Source of the DNA: Trichobilharzia regenti
Lineage: Eukaryota; Platyhelminthes; Trematoda; Strigeidida; Schistosomatidae
Reading direction: 5' to 3'
DNA length: 64,000 bases
Assembly: GCA_944472135.2 (NCBI GenBank)
Contig: OX235264.1
Span: forward strand, 87,244,319 to 87,308,318
The notes under the pieces were generated by a model, which saw only the letters and a program-made list of their open reading frames with translations, was not told the DNA's origin and did no database searches. Position numbers and translations under genes: made by a program. Below are positions 24,155 through 36,140 of this stretch, piece after piece. Positions within the stretch are counted from its first letter, which is position 1. Each line of letters starts with the position of its first letter.

Positions 24155-24944
24155 GTAGGTGAACAATATAAATGTTGATTTGTTCATCCCATACATATGA
24201 TATACTTTTGTCTTAACAGTATCTCAAAGTATATATTTTAGGTAATAATATTTGTTGTAGTCAAATTCTAATGATCAAATTCCATTTTTTTAGGTCTTAA
24301 GTAAAGAAGTCTAAGGTTTTTTCCTACAGAATCTAAGCCGATGTGTCTGTCTCAAAGTTTTATTTACTTTAGTTGAGCAGATTTGATTAGATGAACCATA
24401 AACTCTGAAAATGCTATTCACTAACTACTCTACACTCAGAGTACATGCTCTTAATCACATTTTTTTGTAATTATTTTCTGCATTATTTTACTACTATATA
24501 ATTGTTTTACTCAGTCACCAGTCATTGCAGCTATGGTGGGAGTTTTTGCTTAGGTTCTGCTTCTAGCCTGACTAGTAAAGTTACGCAACTCTGGTCCTAC
24601 CCACTGTTGATTGCCTTCTTTTTTATGAGTGATTTCTATTTTAGTACTATCACATGTCGCATTAATGAACAGTACGAATGTACAAATCTTTTAATGTGTA
24701 AACCCAGTGAATTATGATGATACGTTTGACAAACAACGAGACTCAGAAAAGATTGAGTGATATGATAATCCCCTACTGAGTGGCTTTTATCCTTATTTGT
24801 ACTGAATACGTTCGTAACAGTTACTGTGTTGTTGGTTGATGCAAAGAAGACAGTCAAACACATAATGAGAATAAGATCTGAGGCGATTTCGAGTTGCTCA
24901 TCCAAGAACAATCAGCTCATTTAATTGTTTTCTTTCCTTCCTAG
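24155..24944 (+). other. PAXIP1: PTIP intron 9
   Basis: 790 bp, nothing recognised. Confidence 0.7.
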
Positions 24945-25120
24945 ATCCGTATCAACGAGCTAGTGGTATACTGACTGCTGTTAACACTTCTAATTTGGGA
25001 CAACAACAGCATCAGCAGTCATCACAACAAAACCAAGCCAGTGTTCAACATTTTCAGCATGCTGCACAAATTCAACAGCCAACTTTATTTGTACGTACTA
25101 CTCGTCAACCATACCAACAA
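24945..25120 (+). CDS. PAXIP1: PTIP exon 10
   Basis: 58 codons beginning NPYQRASGILTAVNTSNLG, then Q-rich, ending RQPYQQ. The acceptor is CCTAG and the donor GTGAGT. Confidence 0.83.
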
Positions 25121-26671
25121 GTGAGTCTCAATTTATTATGTATACAGGAATTTAATATGTTTTTAAAGTGTTAGTTTATAAGGTATTGATTGGTTTCATA
25201 GATTGATGTCAGTTAGAGAAACACTGAAAACTAGAGAATACTGCTTATCTGTTTCGTCGTAATTTGGAACGTTTCATCGGTTGGAATTCATACGCCACTG
25301 GGTTTTGCTCCAGTGACTGAATAATCAACGAGTTCACGTCGTAACCTGAAGGTCTTGAGTTCCAGAACCCGTCATGAGTGCACACTGATGAAGAGTCCAA
25401 GACTAGGACGAAGCAGTTGTCCTGTACGCCCTGATTCTCAATGGTCCTCTAACCAATATCAATCTATGACAAAGCTGGAAATAATTACCATTTGCAGTAA
25501 AACATAGGTAGTATGTCACAAAGTAAATATTTTGCTTACTGTAAAAGAAATTTTGTTTGGTCATCGAAGCTGTCACATAATTCAGTCACAACTTATGAAA
25601 AAAAACAGTGAACTGAGATTGCTCGTAATAGAAGATTGAGGGTTTGCAGTATCTATCATATTCTCGTCTGCTCCACAAAAACTACTTGTTATTATCTTCA
25701 CTGTCACATTTAACTGTTCTGTGTAAATCTGCCTATTTAGTTAACTTCGTTAGATTGAAATCTTTAACATTGACTATTGAATTGATCAGTTAAGTTTTAG
25801 AGGTATCGTTTTATTATACTAACATGCTGCATATTTTTTTTATATCGTTAATTACTATCTGTGGTTGTTACATGTTTTAATTTAGGCTTTTTCAATGGTA
25901 ACCGCCTATCTCACTTGTTTAAAAGTTATTACAGTCGGAAAGTAAGAGTTGGTATACTAGGCTAAAAGTTTTTCAGCTGTATGTATGTATGTATGCGCTT
26001 TCTGGACATGTGTGCACAGTTAGTTAATCCAACTGGGCATATAAAAGATGACAGACCTGCCCATCGTCTACTGTCGCATGTGCGATCAACCTTGGTTTAT
26101 CAGAACTTGCCCCTCCAAAGATTCTTAAAATAGGATTAAACTTACCAAGCTTTAAAACAACAAGCAAAGAAAAAGTAGACCAGACTGGAATGTGAAAAGA
26201 ATAATGTAACACTTTAAAAGCCTCATACACATTTGTGTTGCGTGAAACTATCTAGTTGTTTAGCTCAAAGTAGATGGTTGGCTCGTGAGATCACTGCGTA
26301 ACTCTTTGGACTGAAATTTAGTTAAAAGGCCAGTAGAGTAACATCATAAATCGTATTTATCTATGTAAGATGGTTATTTTTCTGCTACTTTGAGTACATT
26401 TTACAACATATTATGTTGCGTGATAAATACCGTTGTGGAAATTTAGCTAACTAACTTGAAGACTCGATCTCCTAACATTATCTTACTTTTGAACCCAACT
26501 CTGCATATTCTGTTTCTGACCAACCTGGTGTCTTCATTATAGTCTATCACATGAAAAATATGTACTCGGCCAATTGAGTTATATTCTTTATCTTATTACT
26601 AACATGAAGAGAAAGTATCTTACTTTTTTGTCATATTCATCGTGTTTTCTTTTCTTTTTTTTGTTCCACAG
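25121..26671 (+). other. PAXIP1: PTIP intron 10
   Basis: 1.55 kb. Holds an inverted pair of SINE C pieces at 25185-25475 and a short (TATG)n at 25979-25994. The remainder shows nothing. Confidence 0.7.
25185..25475. mobile_element. SINE C: two copies in inverted orientation, with hammerhead-like cores
   Basis: 25185-25285 reads as SINE C on the minus strand and 25286-25475 on the plus strand. The plus copy has a degenerate tRNA-like head, then CTGATGA at 25385-25391, a GTCC..GGAC pair, and GAAG at 25410-25413. The minus copy keeps a GAAAC box but has CCGATGA. The same family occurs at 35216-35655 and 41700-42345. Confidence 0.6.
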
Positions 26672-27805
26672 AACGAAAATATAGATGCACAACCTGACAT
26701 GGCTACTATAATTAGTTCAGATGGTAGTGGAGATATTCTACTGACAAGTAATCATAATCCACACCAACATCATAATCATAATCCTCATCAAATATCAGCT
26801 AGCAATATAATCCAGTCATCATCAAATCACTTATATCAGTCTAATCATCAATCAGGACATAATTCAGCTATTGAACAAACACATTCGCATAATAAACAAA
26901 CTGTTAATTCACAACCAATAACTCAACAGTTGTTGTTACAGTCTACTGGTGGAAATGGTGGTGGTGGTGGTGGCAGTGCTACTATTGGTGTCGGTAATGG
27001 TAGTCAACTAATTCAGATTAAGTCGACAGCTTATACTTCTCCAATTCAACAAACTTTATTATCTGAAACAAATCATCAGCAACAGCAGCATCATATGGTT
27101 GCATCAGTTGCCAGTTCATCTATTAATAATTCACAGTCAACACCAGCAATGATAATTGATAACCGTACACCTCATCAACAACAGATGATTAGTCAGTCAA
27201 ACTGTAGTATAACAACTACACCTACGTCGACACCACATCATCATCATCAACAACAGTCAGTGCAACTTCATATCGCACTGCATTCACCAGGTAATAATAC
27301 TAGTTCCCTCAATACTGGTACACCTGGAGGTGGTGGTGGCAATACCAGTGGAAATCAGATTAAATCGTCACCATCTAATTTAATATCTCAACATTCTTCT
27401 ATGGTAGGTGGTAAAATGTCACAATTACAACAACAAATTCAAACACAATCATCACCTACCCGTCCGTCAGTGAATAATCGTCAGTATGTACAACAGCAAC
27501 CTCAACATCAACAGCCACAAATCCAACACCAGTATTCTGCTTCGTTAGCTACACATCCTGCACAACACTACCAACAACATCAACAACAACCACAACAGCA
27601 AAAAATTCAACTTTCACCTGCTACTGCAACTATCCCCGCACAATATCAAGCAATTCATGGTTGTTATACACCTCAACCACAACAATCACAGCAGCAGCAA
27701 CAACAACAACAACCACATCAAAATCAACATCCTCAACAGATTATATTTCAGTCACCAACTGGACAACAGATAATCGCTGCACAACATCAATCAGTGCCAA
27801 ATGCA
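26672..27805 (+). CDS. PAXIP1: PTIP exon 11: largest Q/H/N-rich exon
   Basis: 378 codons, starting NENIDAQPDMATIISSDGSG. Dominated by Q, H, N, S and T with several poly-Q runs (mixed CAA/CAG), histidine clusters and glycine runs. Phase 0 at both ends. The composition resembles prion-like or transcription-coactivator linkers. No folded domain. Confidence 0.87.
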
Positions 27806-29119
27806 GTAAGTTGCCTTGTTTTAAAATAACTCGTTAGGTTTTAGTTCTGTGTTATGAAGTGTTAGCGTTAAAACCATCGTTTTTTATTTTGGAGTCTAAA
27901 TATTAGGGCATAATTCTTAACGTTGATGGATGCCTTAAATAAAATATCTAACCACTTATGTAGCTGATTATAACTGATAGCTGCCGGACACTTTTCGAAC
28001 GTGACAATTATGGTTTTGGGGTCCAAATGCTATTGGTTACACTCTCAATCATATCTATTTTCATTTTATCCTGTAGTTTTTCGTGATTCCTTTGCGTTCC
28101 CGGTGGGACATGGGGCTTTGAGTTTTGATCTGCTGTTTTGATCACTGTATCAGCGTATCTGTACCGACTTCTCGTATATGGATAAGAAGTGCAGTGTGTT
28201 GATCAGTTAAGCTTTTCGGTAGGCTTCATCAGCCTTTGCAGATCGGTTGTTAGGACAACTTCAGTATGTGTGAAATAGGATGGTTATGATTTTACCAACT
28301 CCGTACCATCATAGAAAGTAGGTATTACGCGGTAGTTCTTTTTCTGCTATTCATGGATGTAAATCAGCAATAGTAGACATCTTTGAACTTCTTTTTTCAG
28401 TTGTATAGGATGGTATATGTTGCACGGTTGTGATCATCGGGATACTAGTATGTGGTTATTATTATTGTTTATCATGATTGGAAATTCCATTATATTTACT
28501 ACTCTACACTAACTGATTTTTACACGCAATTTTTCACGATAACATCGTTACATTTGTGTTCTCTTCTTTTTCGATATGTGATAACTTGAAATGACACACC
28601 TCTATCAACAGTTCTACGTTGGTCTATCTGTCCTTGTGTGTGTCAGGTCATAAAGCGACTAACACAGTTGTGCGAGTATTTCGATATTTGTCAGGTTTCT
28701 TAAAGACAGTAGTCTTCCGTAATTATGTGTGTTCACATGCACTTATATCATACCAACTTTTAACTCGAAAACTATAAGGTGAATAAGAAAATCCCAATCT
28801 ACCTACTGATTTTGAAACGCTTCATGATATTTTGGGGTTTGAAAATTTAATTCGTTATTGTATTTGTTAGGGTTTTCCAAGGTTATTGGCAGGTGGGAGT
28901 CCTCTTTCACCAACTTTCAGACAATAGTTGTTGTTTATATTGTGATTTCCAAACATTTATGTATGCAGTTTGTGGATTACTTGCTATATGGATGACTCCG
29001 GTATAAGACGTACGAAACAACTATCGTATCACTTTAATTTATATATTGAAATCTAAAAATCAGCGTCGGTTATTATAAAAAATTTTTTTGTTATTTAATG
29101 TTATAATTGTGTTTTACAG
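27806..29119 (+). other. PAXIP1: PTIP intron 11
   Basis: 1.3 kb. Around 28085-28125 a piece resembles the 3' module of SINE B on the minus strand. The rest shows nothing. Confidence 0.6.
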
Positions 29120-29432
29120 TTTGCAAGAAATTCAAATAATCCAACACCAAGTGGTGGCATGCTTTTGCGTTCTGTTTTACCATGTTCTGGTAATGCTAAC
29201 ACACCTGGGAATGGTTTCCATCAAAATCAGTCATCTTTAGTAACTGTGAGTACAAATCAGCGTCCTGTACCTCAAATGACTAATCGACCACAGACTAATA
29301 AAGTTCTTTTTCAAACTAGTCCTACACCTCAGTCGAATAACAATAATATTTCTATACATGGATTACAACAACAAGCAATACATCAGCAACATCAGCAGCC
29401 AATTCCTACTTATCCTCAACAAGTTCATTCAG
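29120..29432 (+). CDS. PAXIP1: PTIP exon 12
   Basis: 104 codons plus one base, starting FARNSNNPTPSGGM, S/N/Q/P-rich. The acceptor is TTACAG and the donor GTATGT, phase 1 out. Confidence 0.83.
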
Positions 29433-30282
29433 GTATGTGTTTCCCTCTTTGTTGAGCATGAATTATAGGTATATGGGTAAGCATTCTATGGAAGCTAAAC
29501 CAAATAGCAATTATGTTTAGTTTAGTTGTATTCAAAGCAGTAGTAATGTTGCTTCTTGTTTCTTATTACCACTCCTTTCGACATTACGACGCTTCCACTA
29601 CATGTGTTGTTGATGTTGTAAAGTTAATCTATCTATTGACGGAAAAATAGAGAATTTATTGAAATGTTTATATAATATATATATGCCCATAATGTGCACA
29701 CGTAGCTATGTAAGGATTTTTTTATTTCCACTGAGGTGAATTATGTACTCAGTTTTCATACAGTCGGTTCTCAGTTGAAAGCCGGCTCTACCAACTTTGT
29801 TCTGAAGGTCGGATTAGTGTTATAAGTCGTTTGTGTGTCGTGCAGACTTCATAGTCTCCTATATACCTTAGGTAAGGTGTCTAAGTTGAGTTAGTATTGT
29901 TTGCAGCAATTTTGTCCCTTCATCTACCTATACCTCCATTTAGGCAGAGAGGGATTTCGTTGTTTCTGATTTCATTGCTGGTGTATAATTTTCACCGTGA
30001 ACATTTTTTTGCATTGTCTTCTTGAATAAAATTCGTCAAGTATTAAGAATCAAAATCTCACTTCTTCTAAACTGACGGTATCGGAAATCAGTATGCACCT
30101 AAAAAATTCTGATAAGAAGTCGTGGACATTGGTATGAAAATGTTCTTTTATTCAGAATTTTCGCCATATGATTTCATTAGTCTTTAATTATCGGTAAATA
30201 TTAATCTCTTCCCAAGATAAGTGATAATTACATCTATTCTAACAGTTAGTAATTCATGCACCGTTTTCCTCTCCTATTTTAG
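29433..30282 (+). other. PAXIP1: PTIP intron 12
   Basis: 850 bp, nothing recognised. Confidence 0.7.
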
Positions 30283-30947
30283 GTGGAATTATCACAGGAC
30301 AACAGTCGAAACCTAATCATCAGATGGTATATGCTCAGTCAGCTGGTAGGCAAAATACTCAGGTTATTATTGGTGATTCATCTTCTGTTAGTGTGATTAA
30401 TGCTCCAAATCAACATCATCAAACGAATACAATACATTCACCATATCATCATGTAGCAACTCCTAATCTAGTACATGGTAATGGTTTTGATCACTCGATT
30501 AGTCCACGTCCTACACATCCACAAGTTGTACCCATGCCATCACATAGTCATTCTTCAACTGCTACCACTGTTAGCGCAAATGTCCAAACACCACCACGTC
30601 CTAATCAAATACCTGTTACTACAGTTGTACAATCTGTTAATCGACAGATTACGTGCAATTCAACGCCTGGAAATACACAAAATACACCAACACTTATGAC
30701 ACCTATGCAGTTAACTCCAGCGTATCATGGCCATGATGGTAATCCGTTGCCTTCTCGTCCTGAAGAATGCTTAATTGGTTGTGTTATGTTAATTTTGGGT
30801 TATCGAAGTGTGCCTGAATCACAGAAAGTTGTCTGGAGGCGGGTTATGCGTTTACACGGTGCAGAAGTAGTTTTAGCGTATGATCCTACACGTGTTACTC
30901 ACGTGGTTATCGACTGTCAATTAGAAGAACCTGATGTAATTAAACAG
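30283..30947 (+). CDS. PAXIP1: PTIP exon 13: end of Q-rich linker and first half of BRCT3
   Basis: 221 codons. The last 62 (conceptual 1490-1551) are the BRCT3 start, EECLIGCVMLILGYRSVPES then VVWRRVMRLHGAEVVL and THVVIDCQ. Human has EEGFLLGCVFAIADYPEQ, then TWKRIIQAHGGTV and THLLCES. It ends at KQ|GTACGT, mid-domain, before a 9.3-kb intron. Confidence 0.93.
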
Positions 30948-31182
30948 GTACGTATGTGTTTATCTATTGTCGTAGCTTACTTTGTCTCATGTTCTCATTT
31001 AGGCTCCTTGAAGTTTAGTATTTGTTTGTAAATGATAATTTTTTTACAACGGTTGACTTCAATTATCTGGTCACATTTGATACAGGTGCTATCGATAAAG
31101 TTGTAGCCGGTTCTTTCAGGCAAATGTGTTACTTTTTGAGCGTTTCATGTATTAGTTTCAATAAAATTTTTGTATTTTTATT

Positions 31183-31410
31183 TTATTCCTTTACGTCCCG
31201 AGTGGAACATAGGGTTTCAAGCTAGAGTTTTGAAGTTTCAGTAGCAGTATGTTTATTTTTTGGGTGGTAGGGTTGCTAGTCTCACGCTCAACCTTCTCTC
31301 TTTACCGGCTTAGCAAGGCGTAGGAGTGTGGCGGCAGGAGATTGGATCCCAAACCACATGAGTGGTTGGTGTGCGTTCTACTGATGAACCACCGACGCGC
31401 TTCAATAGAA
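31183..31410 (-). mobile_element. SINE B
   Basis: On the minus strand: a tRNA-like head (B-box region at about 31345-31360, A-box at about 31390), then a body, then the LINE B-like 3' module ending at a GAAACCCTATGTTCC-like motif near 31205. Diverged. Confidence 0.6.
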
Positions 31411-32486
31411 AGTTAATTTTATTGTTAGTATTATGGAGTGAATGAATGAATTGGAGTCGTTGTGGTACATATGTATATCATCGTGTTTCCTCCTGAAAGC
31501 CTAATGGTCTTTTGTTTTCCCTTACTGTTATTGTGTCTTGGCTCGTTTGCATCTAACTTTTTATAGAAAATAACATGGGTAACGGAGCTTATTCCTATCT
31601 ACTTCCTTTAATTTCAAAACTTCAACTCTATCTCTAATGTGACTAGTGACTTTTAAAATTGGTTGTATCTGTCTGGCGAATCTAGTCAGTTATCCATTTT
31701 CAAGATAAGAATTTGCCTACTATGTTGTGTTTCAAGTCACCACACCTCACTTTTACACAGAAATTAAAAAGCAATAAAAAGGGAGACTACTAGTTATAAA
31801 TAATGTTGGAAAAGAGGAGTGAAGAAGATAAAGAAACTTAAGAAGTATGACTGAAATACAATAGGGGCATATTACGTAGTCGCCTGGCTATCACAGAAGC
31901 TCCTATCTATTAACTGCTGTTTACATATGCTTCCCGTAATTTTCCATGATTCGGTCAGGTATATTTCTGACCACCCTCCGCCCATTTTATTCCAGCCCAA
32001 CCATATTTTCTTTGACATAAGACGAGGAACTAAACTTTTGATGTGGCATGCACAACATATATATATATATATATGTAACGGTAGAAGGCACGAGGTTTGG
32101 TAAAGGAATGTCTAACCTAAATATATAACAAAATTATGTACACCTTATCTCCAAATCCTTCTCCTGACAGACCTTCCGTACTGTGCTACTTCTGCCCTTC
32201 GTATTGTGTTTCTCTATCTTCTTTTCGTGTCTTCCATGTTCTGCTGCAACACTGGTTGGTTTTTCAAATCAATCTGTATGCTATTTGATATTTTTATGCT
32301 GATGAACGCCTCTTTATAAACTACTAATAAATCTTATCAGTAGCACACGCTATGTATATGTATACTGTACTTAGAAGTCCTTGCATAAACAAATTATGTT
32401 TTGTCATGTGATCAGTTCATTATTGATCTCGGTTATCTTTTGAAAGACTATCCCTTTAATATATATATGAGTTAAAATTGTTTTAG

Positions 32487-35022
32487 GCAAATGCCCGGTT
32501 TATTTAACCTCAAATTCATGAAATTATTTAAGGTCAACTGTCCTTATAATAACTTAAAATCATGCAAGTCCTTTGACAGTAGAGGCGAAGGAAATAGAAG
32601 TGTAGATAGCCTTGACAGGAATTCAGTGTATCAAGGCAGCATTTCTGTTACAGCCTCAGAACCAACCCATTACTTTCATAATGATGAATATGATGTCCTG
32701 GATGAAGATGAAGCGGAAGAAGAGGAGGAAGAAGACAGTCTAACAGAAGAGTGTAGTTTATTTGTAATACCATCTTCATCGCCACCATCATCAAAATCAT
32801 GGATAAATAATTGTCATCATCGACTTGATATTCCATCTCATCATTGTGCGAATCCCATTGAATGTGTATCACAGTCTATACGTACACGCAATTTGCTGCA
32901 TGAAACAAATGTGATCTCCTATCTATCACCATTTCGTCCTTTTGATGAAAAGATATCAAATAAAAAATTGCTTGAACGTCGTTTAGATACTTATTTCAAG
33001 CAATACCCCCCAGAATTCTTATTATCTAAGAGAAGAAGTATACCTCAGGAATATGCTGTGTTTAAAAATTCGTCACTTTTGCTTGATCAGAGTCTCCCAA
33101 GTTCATATTTACACTCAAAAGATGAACGCTACGGTGGAAGTTATTCAGACATAATGGATGATTTATGTGTACAAAGTTTATATCTTGAAGAGCTTAACTC
33201 GCATTTGTCAAATAAAGATTTTATAATACATAAAGTAATTCAAGAGGATTTTATGAGGGATGACATTTACTGCAATCCCACACCACCAAATTATCAACAC
33301 GCACCATTGAATGAACTAGAGCGATGTAGTAAAGATTGTATAGATGATAAATACAATAGTAGAAGTGATAATAACAACGAAGTTAGTGTGAATCATGAAG
33401 TTAATGATAACAGGGATGATAATAATACGAGTAACAGTTATTCAACTATGTCTTTTAGCAGGATAGAATTTAACAATTTTATTTGTACCTCATCGTGTAT
33501 ACCGAATGAACTGATCGATTGCTCGAAGTCAATCAAGCAATCTAATGAATATTTATCCGACGATTCTTTATCGTATGATTCTCCAGGAAATGTTCAAGAT
33601 GTTGATAAATCTTTATCACCTTACTTACCCCAATCTGGTGATAATTTAGAAGCTATAAGAATGCTAGATGAATCATCATTGTCCCTTAAAACATCAAATA
33701 ACCATTCACCTGATCCATCCATTTCAGTGTGTAAAAATTATCCTGGAGAAGTTAACATGTCACAACAAAAACATCTTTGTATTTGTCATAATGTTGTAAA
33801 TATAGTTATTTATCCACAGGATTGTGTGAATAAATTGTCAGTATCAACATTTTTACCATGTTTATCGTCAAGGACAACATCAACTTTAATTTCCCCACCG
33901 ACTGACATAAATCTCATTTCACGTACTTTATGTAGTGATAATGATGACGAGTTATTGAGTGACTACTCTGAAACGGAGAATGCTGTAAAATGGCAAAATG
34001 ACAAAAATGATAACTTTGACAATAGTTGTTTGTCTACTGTGCATCGTCAATCACCTCATTATCATGTTAATTCTATGACGTATGATATTGAACTGTCAAA
34101 TAATAGTTTTTCTCAAACTGATCATCGGTTATCCCACGAATCGAGTCAGTCATCCTATTATAAAGCGTGTAATCATTCGGTTGGATATTATGAGTTTGTG
34201 AATAAGAACTCAGAACAAATGATTATTCGTGATCATCATAATGATGATGATGATGATGTCGGTAGCAGTCAGTGTAGTATGAAACGCGGTAGATTACAGC
34301 ACAGAGTGTCTAGCTCTTCAAATCTTTCATCTGTGCACAGTTGTAGTGAACCGTCACTTTTCTTCACATATCATTTACCGCCATCATCGTCTAAAGGTTT
34401 AATTAAGTGTTTTAATCGTGATCTTACGTCTTCATTCTACTGTTCAAAATTGCTTGCAACTCTCCAGTCACCAACGCCATTATCAGTTTCTCCTGTATTC
34501 AAAAGGGTTCCGTTGCATCATTCACTTGACTGTCTGCCATCTGCACTGCTCACAACACAATCATCTCTGCCTAGCAATCAAGCAAAATCTTTATTTTATG
34601 GTTATTTGTTTAAAATAACTGATGTAATTGGTATTAAAAATGCTATACCGAATGGAAAGTGTTGTTTGTGCACTTTTAAGAATACACCAACGGTGAAATT
34701 ATCCACCAATAATAAATCGTCATGTGCATCACTGATTTCAGAGGATGCATCTACTACAAGTCAGTTGAAATCGTGTTCATGCAGTCAACGTGTATTCGAT
34801 TGTAGACTTTGTTGTATTTTAAAACGTTATCCACAATGTCGAGCTGACATTCTACAACATGTTCAGTCTACACATGGTAATGATAGTAGTGGAGGAAGAG
34901 GCAATGATGATTATGTCTTCTTGATAGTTTATGCTAAAAGTTTATGTTATTTATTTTGTGTTATTGGTGACATAGATTATTTTTATCCACACTGGCAACT
35001 AAGTAAACAGCTTCACTTGTAA
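32487..35022 (+). CDS. 843-codon ORF nested in a PTIP intron, unknown family
   Basis: ATG at 32491, stop at 35020-35022, no internal stop in 2.5 kb. The product starts MPGLFNLKFMKLFKVNC and has an acidic run (DEDEAEEEEEED, about residues 69-80). Then comes a long S/N/D-rich middle, and a Cys-rich end with CCLC near 723-727 and CRLC..H..H at C771, C774, H790 and H795. This is a C2H2-like pattern, but with 15 residues in the loop where 12 is usual. The last 45 residues turn hydrophobic and may be intron read-through after a donor such as GTAATG at 34877. An acceptor TTTTAG ends at 32486, 5 nt before the ATG. Joined to PTIP exon 13 it would stop after six codons, so it is more likely a separate nested gene than a PTIP exon. 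Not transposon-like. Function unknown. Confidence 0.6.
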
Positions 35023-35190
35023 TGCTTATTCATATCTAAATTCATAAACTTATTGCTTAACTTTTCATTCTTGATTTCTCCCTGTCTTTGTGGTAGTTTG
35101 AAAAAGACGTATGATACAAATGTGTGTAATAATATGTCTGCATTGTGTTTTTGATCTGTAATATTTTTGCTATCAAATTATGGTTAGATT

Positions 35191-35655
35191 TTCAAATATT
35201 GGTTTGTAGGGATTTGATTGATTGGTTACAGGATTTCATTATGAGCTGACATTGGCTAGAGAACTATTGGAAAACCTGCAGGGACTACTGGACAGCTGTT
35301 TCACCCTAGCTTCGGACTCTTCATCAGTATGCGCCCACCGGAGTTTGAACTCAGGACCTTCTGGTTACAAGACTAGCGAGCTTGTAGACCATTAGGCCGC
35401 TGGGACCCGCCGATCCACTGACCAGTCCATGAATTCCAACTTCTGCCAATTCACGACATAGCGTGACCACTAGCCAATGTCATTGGTGGCGAGTATTTGT
35501 TTTCACGCCTGACCTGCTGCACCCTACTGGTCACGACTTCCCACTAGAACCCCAGGTAATTACCTATCTGAATAGGACCAGTAGCTAGTGAGCATCTCAT
35601 TGATATTCAAGTATTGGTTTGTAGGGACTTGATAGATTTGTTACAGGATTTTAGT
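35191..35655 (-). mobile_element. SINE C with hammerhead-like core, bounded by 46-nt direct repeats
   Basis: On the minus strand: tRNA-like A and B boxes (around 35390 and 35350), then CTGATGA (35327-35321), a GTCC/GGGT pair, and GAAA (35302-35299). Direct repeats 35191-35236 and 35606-35651 agree at about 42 of 46 positions. The SINE C copy at 41700-42345 has a related right end, so the repeat may be part of the element and not only a target duplication. Confidence 0.65.
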
Positions 35656-36117
35656 AGAATTCATTGTAGTGAAATATCCTAATTAGGAGCTTATATTATT
35701 TACTTCGTATGCTAAGATGACTTTCTTTGTGGTATCAAGCTTTTCAGTTTAGTTCAGTTTCACGTGTTTTATAAATTCGAGTTATTGAAGTAGGAACGCA
35801 TTCACATTATGATACTATGAAGCAACTCGTTGCACTATAAGTTTTATAACTTTTATACCGATAAAGCAGTGTATGAGCAAATTTAAGTCAAACTGATACT
35901 CTTTCTTATTAAAATCAATGCTTTAGTTCTTAAAAATGATTAGTTTAGTGACTAAGCAAAGTACATCAGTTGTATGACTTACTTGTATGATGTTCTCTTT
36001 GAAATATCAGATTTAATACAGTATGAAAATAGGCATTCTTTAGTGACTTTTGAGATTATCAATGTATTCCCTCGACTGTAATTAAGCAAAGTAGGAGTGT
36101 TGCCCTATTGGGCTCAA

Positions 36118-36140
36118 TAATAATAATAATAATAATAATA
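36118..36140. repeat. (AAT)n microsatellite
   Basis: About eight AAT units. Confidence 0.9.

Noticed and set aside
32487..35022. Alternative PTIP exon
   Set aside because: Phase 0 entry from exon 13 hits a stop after six codons, and its end does not join exon 14 in frame.
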